Translations under genes and position numbers: made by a program
Source of the DNA: SHZL01 sp031362985
GTDB lineage: Bacteria > Pseudomonadota > Gammaproteobacteria > Xanthomonadales > SZUA-36
Assembly (NCBI GenBank): GCA_031362985.1
Contig: JANLTO010000025.1
Span: 16,820-80,819, forward strand
Length of the DNA: 64,000 bases
Direction: 5' to 3'
The notes under the pieces: generated by a model
Seen by the model: only the letters and a program-made list of their open reading frames with translations
Databases searched by the model: none
What the model was told of the DNA's origin: nothing
Shown: piece by piece, positions 1 to 9,051 of the stretch
Layout: each line of letters opens with the position of its first letter
How positions within the stretch are numbered: position 1 is the first letter of the stretch

Positions 1-2
1 TG

Positions 3-1397
3 CGCGATTCACTGAAGCAAAGTTTCCTGCTGATACTTTCGCTGGTCTTGCTGCTTACCGTGCTGCTCGCCATCCTCGCTGCCCTCACTGCTGCGCGGCG
101 CATGGTTGCCCCCTTATCGCGGCTTTCTTCAGCCACGGAGCAAGTGGCGGCAGGAGATTTTGGCCGCGATGTAGAAGTGGGCGAACGCGACGAAATCGGC
201 TTCCTGGTGCACTCCTTCAACCATATGACCCAGGCCCTGAAGCAGGCCAGCCTGTCCGCCGAGACCAGCAGGGCCCAACTACAGGCGCAAGGCGAATACC
301 TTGAAACCGTGCTGGGCAACCTGTCGTCCGGCGTGCTCACCCTGGATGCCCGGCAAAACATCATCCGCGTCAACCGGGCCTGCCGGGAATTCCTCGAATT
401 GCCGGCAGGGCTGACGCCGGAAGCGATAGCCGGCACGTCCTTGCACAGTCTCGAACTGCAGGCACCTGAGCTGGAGCCCTTGTTCAGCGTAATCCGGCAA
501 CAGAGTAAGCGGGGCCTGGCTGTTTGGCAGCAGGAAATCAGCCTCGAGCGGGGCAACTCCCGACTGGTCTTGTTGGCGCGGGGTTCGCAACTGCGCCCTG
601 TGAACCCGTATGAACTCAGCCCGGAACATGGGCAGGTAATCATCTTTGACGATGTGACAGTGTTGAACCAGGCGCAGCGCGCAGCCGCGTGGTCTGAAGT
701 CGCGCGGCGCCTCGCGCACGAAGTAAAGAACCCGCTAACGCCGATCCGGCTTGCTGCAGAGCGTTTGCGCATGAAGCTGGCAGGCAAGCTCGACGCTGCC
801 GATCACGAAATGCTCGAGCGCGCATCCAATACCATCGTGGCGCAGGTTGAAGCCCTGCGTACCCTGGTCGATGCGTTTGGTGATTATGCGCGTGAACCTG
901 TGCTGACGCGCAGCACCATCCAGTTGGCTGACCTGGTCCGGGAAGTGATTGCCTTGTACCAGCAAGGGGATGCGGCATCCTCGTTCGACATCCGGGTTTG
1001 CGCAGGTCCCGAAGGGCTGTTTGCTGACAGCGGGCGCCTCAGGCAAATGCTGCACAATCTGATTCGCAATGCCCTGGAAGCTGTTTCCCCGGCAGCTGCA
1101 GAAATTTCCATTTCAGGCCATGTCATAGCCCTGGAAAACCGTGACTGGATGCAACTGGAAATCCGCGACCAGGGACCCGGTTTTCCGGCCGCCATCCTCG
1201 ACCGGCCATTTGAGCCATATGTAAGTCATAAAGCCGGCGGCAGTGGGCTTGGGCTGGCCATTTGCCGCAAAATTGTGGCTGAACACGAAGGCCGCATCGC
1301 CGTATGCAATCCTGTTGGCGGCGGCGCCCTGGTGACGATACTCCTGCCGCTGCAGAAACACGCCGGCGAAAGTCAGCGGGTGAACCTTGCCCGCTAG
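3..1397 (+). CDS. ntrY: NtrY-like membrane sensor histidine kinase (5' end outside window)
   Basis: The reading frame is open from base 3, so the N-terminal periplasmic part is missing. What remains begins with a membrane helix (about the first 30 codons), then a HAMP domain, a PAS-like region, and a HisKA/HATPase core. The phosphoacceptor His lies in the H-box LAHEVKNPLTPI (His codon 717-719). An N-box (HNLIRNALEA) and a glycine box (GGSGLGLAI) follow. HAMP-PAS-HisKA with this H-box is the NtrY pattern: autophosphorylation and phosphotransfer to NtrX, for nitrogen or redox control. NtrX does follow, at 9052, but 7.6 kb away instead of directly adjacent, because a metal-efflux block lies between. 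The C-terminus looks complete. Confidence 0.88.
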   Translation, partial: RDSLKQSFLLILSLVLLLTVLLAILAALTAARRMVAPLSRLSSATEQVAAGDFGRDVEVGERDEIGFLVHSFNHMTQALKQASLSAETSRAQLQAQGEYLETVLGNLSSGVLTLDARQNIIRVNRACREFLELPAGLTPEAIAGTSLHSLELQAPELEPLFSVIRQQSKRGLAVWQQEISLERGNSRLVLLARGSQLRPVNPYELSPEHGQVIIFDDVTVLNQAQRAAAWSEVARRLAHEVKNPLTPIRLAAERLRMKLAGKLDAADHEMLERASNTIVAQVEALRTLVDAFGDYAREPVLTRSTIQLADLVREVIALYQQGDAASSFDIRVCAGPEGLFADSGRLRQMLHNLIRNALEAVSPAAAEISISGHVIALENRDWMQLEIRDQGPGFPAAILDRPFEPYVSHKAGGSGLGLAICRKIVAEHEGRIAVCNPVGGGALVTILLPLQKHAGESQRVNLAR

Positions 1398-1420
1398 GCA
1401 ACACAGGCAATTTTCGGTTG

Positions 1421-1450
1421 GCAATTTTTCCATTTGCAATTTTTCCATTT
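1421..1450. repeat. Two tandem copies of a 15-bp unit
   Basis: The unit GCAATTTTTCCATTT occurs twice with no spacer, just after the ntrY stop codon and 20 bases before the promoter of the metal-efflux block. No function can be assigned; it marks the ntrY/efflux junction. Confidence 0.8.
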
Positions 1451-1470
1451 ATGCAACGCGTGGAAGCCGA

Positions 1471-1499
1471 TTGACGCATAAGCGATTAGCGACTACATT
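1471..1499 (+). promoter_or_regulatory. Putative sigma-70 promoter of the metal-efflux block
   Basis: TTGACG (1471-1476) and TACATT (1494-1499) are separated by 17 bases, close to the sigma-70 consensus. The predicted transcription start, about 7 bases downstream, falls at 1506, the GTG start of the first gene. No Shine-Dalgarno sequence fits in between, so the transcript may be leaderless. Confidence 0.55.
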
Positions 1500-1505
1500 C
1501 CGCCG

Positions 1506-1898
1506 GTGCGCAAAAACCGTCTCACCAACATTTTCCTGACCTTTGCGATTTTCTTCCTGCAAGCGTCGGGTCTGCACGTGCACGCGCACCAGCAGGTTGG
1601 GCCACATGGCTCACCAGAGCTTGCAGCTGTTCACCTGGCGTTGGCCACCGATCACGCTGGCGATAATGGCAAGCATCACGACCGCGATGCGGAAGTCAGC
1701 TTGCCCGACAATGGCATCGTCAAAAAACCGGGGACGGATACGGACCTGATTGGACCTCTCCCGGTCGGCAGCGCACCTTCATTGCCGTCGGAACGGTTAC
1801 GTCGGTCTCTGGCCTATGCGCCCGCTTCACACCCGGAAAACGTACTTCCATTTACCCGCCCACTGCTACGCGCCCCACCCGCTAACCACTTCGTCTGA
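1506..1898 (+). CDS. Small exported His-rich protein heading the efflux operon (CzcI-like position)
   Basis: 130 residues from a GTG start; an in-frame stop lies at 1479-1481, so little extension is possible. Residues 1-26 look like a signal peptide (basic start, hydrophobic run). The mature part is rich in His and Asp (HVHAH right after the hydrophobic segment, then DHAGDNGKHHDRD), suggesting periplasmic metal binding. Small His-containing proteins of this kind often precede czcCBA-type operons (CzcI in Cupriavidus). That role is inferred from position and composition; no domain is recognisable. The next gene begins 69 bases downstream on the same strand. Confidence 0.6.
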   Translation: MRKNRLTNIFLTFAIFFLQASGLHVHAHQQVGPHGSPELAAVHLALATDHAGDNGKHHDRDAEVSLPDNGIVKKPGTDTDLIGPLPVGSAPSLPSERLRRSLAYAPASHPENVLPFTRPLLRAPPANHFV

Positions 1899-1967
1899 AC
1901 TGATCTGAATGTATTTCTCTCCGCGCCTGGCTGACGCGGGAACAGTCTTTTGAAGTTGGAGTTGGAT

Positions 1968-3260
1968 ATGGTATGGCGATTGTGGCATGCGTGCCTTGCA
2001 TGCGTATTGGGTTTTGCACTGACAAGTCATTCCCGGGCCGCTGATCCGGTCGAATCCCCGGTACGCATCAACATCACTGAAGCGTTGGCTCTGGCCGAGC
2101 AGCACAATCCTGCGATCAAGGCGTCCCGCCTTGGTGCGGTGGGATTCGTGGGGCGCAGGGAGCAGGCAGCATTGCGGCCTCCTTCGGAGCTTTCACTGGA
2201 GGTGGAAAATTTCCTGGGTAGCGGCAGCCTGAACGGCCTTGAAGGCGCGGAAATCACTCTGACGCTCAGCCGGTTGATCGAGCTGGGTGACAAGCGCGAC
2301 CACCGAGTCGGGGTGGTCGATACACAGCTGGCTTTGCAGCAAAGCGAGCTGGGTCGGCAATGGATGGAGCTGGCCGCCGAGGTGCTTGAGCGATTCGTTC
2401 AAGTGGCGGCCGATCAAAGCCGGCTGGAACTTGCGAAGCGTGAGCAAGCACTGACGCAGCACACTCTGGATGTGGTCGGTGAACGGGTCGATGCTGCGCT
2501 AGCGCCGAAAGCGGAGCAACATCGCGCTCGCGCGGCTTTCGAAACTGCCAGGACCCAGGCCGAGCTGGCCCGCCTTTCCCAGGCGCGATCCATGGCGTGG
2601 CTCGCTTCGTTATGGGGTGATCCCACTCCCGACTATCTCGGTGTGGTGGCGGACCTGTACGACCTGCCGGAGCTCATAAGTCTCGAACAGATGACTGCCT
2701 TGCTGGAGCGTTCTCCGCTGGCCGGCATGCTGCGCAGTCAACAGGCTCTGCGTGAGGCAGAGCTGCGTCTGGCGCAGTCGCAGTCCCGCATGGACCTGTT
2801 CCTTTCCGGAGGCATCCGGCGCCTCAATGAGCTGGATGATAGCGCCCTGGTGGTTTCCCTCAGCGTGCCGCTGAACACGGGCAAACGCAGCAGTGGTGCC
2901 GTCAGCGCAGCCCAGGCTGACCTGCAACAGACGAAAGCTGAGGGTGAGGCAGCCATGACCGAGGCTCGTTCGCTGCTGCTTCGCTACCACCAGGAACTGA
3001 CCAGCATGCGCGTCCTGTTCGATTCCCTCCGCCAGCGGGTATTGCCGGAACTGGAGTCCGCGCTGGCGGGAACACAAGTGGCCTACTCCACCGGCCGCTA
3101 CGGTTTTCTCGAATTGATTGACGCCCAGAGCCGGCTGATAACTGTGCAGCGAGACATGATCGAGGCGGCGGAGCACTACCACGAACTTTTGGCCAATATC
3201 GAACGGTTGACGGGAGAGGCCATAGCAAAGCCTGCCGGCAACCCCGGAGAAAATTCATGA
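1968..3260 (+). CDS. CzcC-like outer-membrane factor of a metal RND efflux pump
   Basis: 430 residues, TolC/outer-membrane-efflux family. It would form the outer-membrane channel of a tripartite export pump. An N-terminal signal peptide (hydrophobic stretch ending SRAADP) is followed by two alpha-helical, Ala/Glu/Gln-rich OEP repeats, the usual pattern and length for CzcC. I chose ATG 1968 because GGAG lies six bases upstream; a TTG at 1950 would extend it by six residues without a ribosome site. Its stop overlaps the start of the adaptor gene (ATGA, 3257-3260), which implies translational coupling. Metal specificity cannot be read from this subunit. Confidence 0.85.
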   Translation: MVWRLWHACLACVLGFALTSHSRAADPVESPVRINITEALALAEQHNPAIKASRLGAVGFVGRREQAALRPPSELSLEVENFLGSGSLNGLEGAEITLTLSRLIELGDKRDHRVGVVDTQLALQQSELGRQWMELAAEVLERFVQVAADQSRLELAKREQALTQHTLDVVGERVDAALAPKAEQHRARAAFETARTQAELARLSQARSMAWLASLWGDPTPDYLGVVADLYDLPELISLEQMTALLERSPLAGMLRSQQALREAELRLAQSQSRMDLFLSGGIRRLNELDDSALVVSLSVPLNTGKRSSGAVSAAQADLQQTKAEGEAAMTEARSLLLRYHQELTSMRVLFDSLRQRVLPELESALAGTQVAYSTGRYGFLELIDAQSRLITVQRDMIEAAEHYHELLANIERLTGEAIAKPAGNPGENS

Positions 3261-4507
3261 CAAATTCAATTCCACTGATCATTCTCGCCACGATCCTACT
3301 GGCCGCCTGTTCCGAAAGCGGGCCCGCGGTGCAAGACGTGGCGCAGTCTTCCGGGCATGTTGAAGAACCTGCGGCCATGGAGACCAAGGGGCCCCATGGC
3401 GGACGAATGCTTGTGGATGGTGATTTCCGGCTGGAACTGGTCATTTTCGAGTCCGGCATCGAGCCAGAATTTCGCGCCTGGACCTGGCAGGGTGATACGC
3501 CGGTGCCCCCCGCGAAATGGCGCCTGGAAGTGACTCTCACCCGACTGGGAGAAGTCACCGATACCTTTGCATTCAAACCGCATGAAGATTTCCAGCGGGG
3601 AGACGGCGTGGTGTATGAGCCTCATTCCTTCCAGGTGGAGGTCAGGGCGACTGCCAACGGTGCCCCCCACAACTGGCAGTACGACTCCTTCGAGGGCCGA
3701 ACCACCATTAGCGCAGCGGCGGCAAGCGCATCCGGCATCGAGGTCGAAACTGCCGGGCCGGCCCAGATCACAGAGACACTTGAACTGCAAGGTACCGTGG
3801 TACCAGACCCGCAGCGCGTGTATCGCGTCCATGCGCGTTACCCTGGTGTGCTCAAAAGCATCAAGCCCGGTATCGGCGATCGCGTCCGTGCTGGCGAGGT
3901 GGTGGCCAGCATCGAGTCCAGTGACAGCCTGCGCATCTACACGTTGACCGCCCCGAATGACGGGGTGGTCGTCAGTCGCAAGGCCAACGTCGGTGAAACG
4001 GTCGGTGAGGGGGAAATCCTTACGCTGGTCGACCTTTCCAGCGTGTGGGTCGAGCTGGCAGCGTTTCAGCATGACCTGGACCGCCTCCGAGCGGGGCAGA
4101 CGGTAACGATCCGCGACGCGGACGGGCACCAGGTTGCCGTTGGGACCCTGCAAAGCATTGCACCAGTCGGTTCACCGGCCAGCCAGAGTATGACGGCGCG
4201 GGTCGTGTTGCCGAATCCGGACGGCTTGTGGCGGCCGGGTCTGTTTGCGAGCGGCACAGTGACGGTGGCCGAAAACCAGGTGCCCGTGGCGGTGCGCAGG
4301 CTGGCTCTGCAAACCTTCCGGGACTGGACCGTCGTATTTCAGAAGGTGGGCGATTCTTACGAAATCCGTCCCGTGACACTGGGCCGAAGCGATGCAGACT
4401 GGGTCGAAGTGCTGGACGGCCTGGAACCCGGCGCTGAATACGTCACAAGCAACAGCTTCGTAATCAAGGCCGACATAGAAAAGTCGGGTGCCACGCACGA
4501 CCACTGA
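3257..4507 (+). CDS. CzcB-like periplasmic adaptor (membrane fusion) lipoprotein
   Basis: 416 residues. A lipobox, LLAAC with Cys18, predicts a lipoprotein. Residues about 45-155 form the extra N-terminal domain seen in heavy-metal adaptors (PHGGRMLVDGDFRLEL...). After this come a lipoyl/hairpin region (VYRVHARYPGVLKSIKPGIGDRVRAGE) and a beta-barrel domain. It bridges the inner-membrane pump and the outer-membrane channel. It overlaps the upstream channel gene by four bases and precedes the pump gene by 21 bases, so the three are one operon. The C-terminus ends in GATHDH, possibly a weak metal-binding tail. Confidence 0.85.
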   Translation: MTNSIPLIILATILLAACSESGPAVQDVAQSSGHVEEPAAMETKGPHGGRMLVDGDFRLELVIFESGIEPEFRAWTWQGDTPVPPAKWRLEVTLTRLGEVTDTFAFKPHEDFQRGDGVVYEPHSFQVEVRATANGAPHNWQYDSFEGRTTISAAAASASGIEVETAGPAQITETLELQGTVVPDPQRVYRVHARYPGVLKSIKPGIGDRVRAGEVVASIESSDSLRIYTLTAPNDGVVVSRKANVGETVGEGEILTLVDLSSVWVELAAFQHDLDRLRAGQTVTIRDADGHQVAVGTLQSIAPVGSPASQSMTARVVLPNPDGLWRPGLFASGTVTVAENQVPVAVRRLALQTFRDWTVVFQKVGDSYEIRPVTLGRSDADWVEVLDGLEPGAEYVTSNSFVIKADIEKSGATHDH

Positions 4508-4528
4508 AATCCCGGGGACAACGCCGTC

Positions 4529-7500
4529 ATGATTGCAGGAATCATCGAGTACTCCATCCGTCATCGCTGGCTGGTTATGATGTTGGCGACTGGCGCAGCC
4601 GCACTCGGAATCTGGGATTATCAGCGCCTGGCGATCGACGCGGTGCCGGACATCACCAATGTCCAGGTGCAGGTCAATACCGAGGCGCCCGGGTATACGC
4701 CGCTCGAAGTGGAGCAGCGCATCACATTTGAGGTGGAAAACGCCATGAGCGGATTGCCACGCCTCAGCTACACGCGCTCACTCTCGCGCTATGGCCTGTC
4801 CCAGGTGACGGTGATTTTCGAGGACGGCACCGACATCTATTTCGCCCGGCAACTGGTCAATGAGCGCATGCAGGCCGTGAAGTCACGGATTCCGGAAGAG
4901 TTGGAGCCAGGAATGGGCCCCATTGCCTCTGGCCTGGGCGAGATATTCATGTACACGGTGGACGCAGAGCCGGGAGCGACCAATGCCGACGGTTCGCCGA
5001 TTACGCTGATGGACCTGCGCACCGTTCAGGACTGGATTATCCGTCCGCAATTGATGCGCGTGCCCGGAGTGACCGAAGTCAATACCACCGGCGGATTTGA
5101 AAAACAGATCCACGTCACCCCCAATCCCACCCGGTTGCTGGCATTTGACCTCACCCTGCAGGACGTTCTTGAGGCCATCGAAAACAGTAACGGCAATGTC
5201 GGCGCCGGTTACATTGAGAATAACGGCTCGCAGCTGCTGATCCGGGTGCCAGGTCAAATGACCGATCTGGAGGAGATCCGGCAGGTTGTCGTGACGGTGC
5301 GAGACAACCGGCCAATTCACATTCAAGACTTGGCCGATACCGCACTTGGGCGCGAGCTGCGCACCGGAGCGGCAACGCAGAACGGGCAGGAAGTGGTGCT
5401 TGGAACAGCCTTCATGCTCATGGGCGAAAACAGCCGCACCGTGGCTTCCCGCGTGGGTCAGAAAATCGAGGAAGTACGCGGAACCTTGCCACCCGGCATT
5501 TCGATCAATACCGTCTATGACCGCACTGTGTTGGTGGACAAGACGATTGCCACGGTTGCCAAAAATCTGGCCGAAGGAGCGCTGCTGGTCATTGTTGTAC
5601 TGTTTGTTTTTCTTGGAAACCTTCGCGCGGCGCTGGTAACCGCCCTGGTCATCCCCCTGGCTCTGCTGTTAACAGTGAGCGGTATGGTGTCAAACCAGGT
5701 AAGCGGTAACCTGATGAGCCTGGGAGCGCTGGACTTTGGCCTCATTGTCGACGGTTCCGTGGTGATCGTTGAGAATTGTCTGCGCCGCCTTGCCGAGGCC
5801 CAGCATCGGCATGGCCGTCTGCTCGAATTGAAAGAGCGACTGGACACTGTCTTTCAGGCCACCCGGGAAGTGTTCACACCCAGTTTGGTAACCGTGTTGG
5901 TCGTGGCCCTGGTAAATGTGCCGATCTTTGCGCTCACCGGCGTCGAGGGCAAGATGTTCCACCCAATGGCTTTCACGGTGGTAGCGGCATTGCTCTTCGC
6001 CCTGGTCTTGTCCGCCACGTTCGTGCCGGCCGCGGTTGCGCTGTTCGTCCGCGGACGGATCAGCGAGAAACCCAATCGCGTGATGGTCGTGGCACAATGG
6101 CTGTACGCGCCGGTCTTGCGCTTCGCGCTGAACAATCGCTGGACGACCGTGGTCCTCGCCATACTATTGTTTGCTGGCAGCGCCTCTCTGGTTCCGCGCA
6201 TGGGCACGGAATTCATCCCCAGCCTGGATGAAGGTGACATTGCGATGCACGCCTTGAGAGTTCCGGGCACCGGCCTGGAACAATCCATCGGCATGCAGAT
6301 GCGGCTGGAGGAGAAAATCCGCTCGCTTCCGGAAGTTCAACGCGTGTTCAGCAAAATCGGTACGCCGGAAGTCGCAACCGACCCCATGCCACCCAGCGTA
6401 GCGGACACGTTCCTGATAATTGCACCTCCGGAGCAATGGCCCGACCCGGCCAAGTCGAAGGCGGAACTGCTGAGCGAGATCGAGGAATCGGTCGAAGGCG
6501 TGCCGGGCAATCGATTCGAGTTCACGCAGCCGATCGAGATGCGTTTCAACGAACTGATTTCCGGTGTCCGGACCGATCTTGCGATCAAGCTGTTTGGAGA
6601 TGACTTCGACCAACTGGTGGAAGTGGGCCAGGCCATCGAAGCTGTGGTCAACTCGGTTCCCGGCGCAGCGGACGTTTCCCTGGAGCAGGCCACCGGACTG
6701 CCGATCCTGAGCATACGCCCCGACCGGGCGCTGCTGGCACGTTACGGCCTCAAGGTATCGGATGTGCAGTCGGTGGTTCGCATCGCCCTGGGCGGGGAAG
6801 TGGCCGGGCAAATATTCGAGGGTGACCGGCGTTTTGACATCGTTGTCCGTTTGCCGGAGCGCTTGCGCGGAAATCTTGATGCGCTGGCGCGCCTACCCAT
6901 ACCCTTGCCTGAACTGGAAGGCCATGGGGATGCGTCACTGCCAGCGACTTTCGATCCGTTGGCCGACCTCGCTGCTCACGGACGAACCTGGATTCCCCTT
7001 TCGGAGGTGGCGCAAATTGAAACCATCCCCGGCCTGAATCAGGTGAATCGCGAAAACGGCAAGCGCCGCGTGGTGATAACGGCCAACGTGCGCGACCGTG
7101 ATCTTGGCACCTTCGTCAATGAAGTACAGCTCAAGGTGCGTGACCAGGTCAAAATTCCTTCGGGCTACTGGTTGGACTATGGCGGCACGTTCGAACAGCT
7201 TCAGTCCGCAACGCAACGAATGCAATGGCTCGTGCCGCTCACGCTATTGCTGATTTTTGGGTTGCTGTTCATGACCTTCGGTTCGGTGAGCGATGCCGCA
7301 CTGGTGTTCTCCGGTGTGCCGCTGGCCCTGACCGGAGGCGTACTGGCCATTTGGCTGCGAGACATTCCGTTGTCCATGTCCGCCGGCGTTGGATTCATGA
7401 CGCTGTCTGGTGTAGCCGTACTCACCGGCGTGGTGATGATTTCCTGTATCCGCGCCCTGCGCGCCGAAGGGGCGGGTGTCGAACAAGCCATTACCGAAGG

Positions 7501-7696
7501 AGCCGTGGCCCGGCTGCGTCCCGTGCTGATGATAGCCCTCGTAGCCAGCCTGGGATTTCTGCCGATGGCGCTGAATTCCGGGACCGGGGCAGAGGTCCAG
7601 CGACCACTGGCAACCGTCGTGATTGGCGGCATCATTTCATCCACGCTCTTGACCCTGCTCGTTCTGCCTGCTCTCTACCGAATTGTCAATCGGTAA
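4529..7696 (+). CDS. CzcA-like heavy-metal RND efflux pump
   Basis: 1055 residues, the normal size for HME-family RND proton antiporters that expel divalent cations across the envelope. The membrane helix IV signature DFGLIVDGSVVIVEN places acidic residues at D402, D408 and E415, the same numbering as the proton-relay residues of Cupriavidus CzcA. This DFG..D form belongs to the Zn/Co/Cd/Ni branch rather than the Cu/Ag (CusA) branch. An N-terminal helix, two large periplasmic loops and two six-helix bundles can be traced. It follows the adaptor gene by 21 bases. The exact metal remains uncertain; a Co/Ni-type CDF partner directly downstream hints at cobalt or nickel. Confidence 0.9.
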   Translation: MIAGIIEYSIRHRWLVMMLATGAAALGIWDYQRLAIDAVPDITNVQVQVNTEAPGYTPLEVEQRITFEVENAMSGLPRLSYTRSLSRYGLSQVTVIFEDGTDIYFARQLVNERMQAVKSRIPEELEPGMGPIASGLGEIFMYTVDAEPGATNADGSPITLMDLRTVQDWIIRPQLMRVPGVTEVNTTGGFEKQIHVTPNPTRLLAFDLTLQDVLEAIENSNGNVGAGYIENNGSQLLIRVPGQMTDLEEIRQVVVTVRDNRPIHIQDLADTALGRELRTGAATQNGQEVVLGTAFMLMGENSRTVASRVGQKIEEVRGTLPPGISINTVYDRTVLVDKTIATVAKNLAEGALLVIVVLFVFLGNLRAALVTALVIPLALLLTVSGMVSNQVSGNLMSLGALDFGLIVDGSVVIVENCLRRLAEAQHRHGRLLELKERLDTVFQATREVFTPSLVTVLVVALVNVPIFALTGVEGKMFHPMAFTVVAALLFALVLSATFVPAAVALFVRGRISEKPNRVMVVAQWLYAPVLRFALNNRWTTVVLAILLFAGSASLVPRMGTEFIPSLDEGDIAMHALRVPGTGLEQSIGMQMRLEEKIRSLPEVQRVFSKIGTPEVATDPMPPSVADTFLIIAPPEQWPDPAKSKAELLSEIEESVEGVPGNRFEFTQPIEMRFNELISGVRTDLAIKLFGDDFDQLVEVGQAIEAVVNSVPGAADVSLEQATGLPILSIRPDRALLARYGLKVSDVQSVVRIALGGEVAGQIFEGDRRFDIVVRLPERLRGNLDALARLPIPLPELEGHGDASLPATFDPLADLAAHGRTWIPLSEVAQIETIPGLNQVNRENGKRRVVITANVRDRDLGTFVNEVQLKVRDQVKIPSGYWLDYGGTFEQLQSATQRMQWLVPLTLLLIFGLLFMTFGSVSDAALVFSGVPLALTGGVLAIWLRDIPLSMSAGVGFMTLSGVAVLTGVVMISCIRALRAEGAGVEQAITEGAVARLRPVLMIALVASLGFLPMALNSGTGAEVQRPLATVVIGGIISSTLLTLLVLPALYRIVNR

Positions 7697-7723
7697 CATC
7701 GGCAACGAAAGAGATCTAGTTCC

Positions 7724-8745
<1,022 letters not shown>

Positions 8746-8885
8746 TATCTTGCGCTCACGGCTTCAATCTCGCTGCACTTATCTAGCTTTCTTAAAGTGA
8801 AATCGAACTCGCGTTCCCTCGGGAACGTCACTAGCGGTTTCAGCCACCTTTACTCAGCGTTGATGAGGGATCGGAGCAGCATAAG

Positions 8886-8909
8886 ACACCGCCTCTATTT
8901 CGGTGTTTT
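8886..8909 (+). terminator. Possible rho-independent terminator of the efflux block
   Basis: ACACCG (8886-8891) pairs with CGGTGT (8901-8906) around a nine-base loop, followed by a short T-run. The stem is short, so this is a weak call. It would stop transcription coming from the metal-efflux genes before ntrX. Confidence 0.35.
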
Positions 8910-9020
8910 GATCTTCCCCCACACAAGGGGACACTTTAACTTTGCACACAGGGAACATTACAGCATTGCACCTAACAAGGCACTTTTCCGCCTAGGCAGG
9001 GCAACTGGATTGGAGTAGCA

Positions 9021-9038
9021 TGTTGCGCCGACGCAACA
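9021..9038. promoter_or_regulatory. Palindrome TGTTGCG-CCGA-CGCAACA upstream of ntrX
   Basis: A perfect seven-base inverted repeat with a four-base spacer ends 13 bases before the ntrX start codon. It could be an operator or an mRNA hairpin hiding the weak ribosome site (AAGAAA). No regulator is known for it. Confidence 0.45.
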
Positions 9039-9051
9039 TCAAGAAATTTCC

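Larger units (their letters stand above)
8746..9051. other. 306-bp gap between tRNA scar and ntrX, no gene
   Basis: No convincing reading frame. It holds a perfect seven-base inverted repeat CGTTCCC-TC-GGGAACG (8812-8827), a terminator-like hairpin (8886-8909) and an 18-base palindrome just upstream of ntrX (9021-9038). It is probably island edge plus the present ntrX promoter. Confidence 0.6.
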
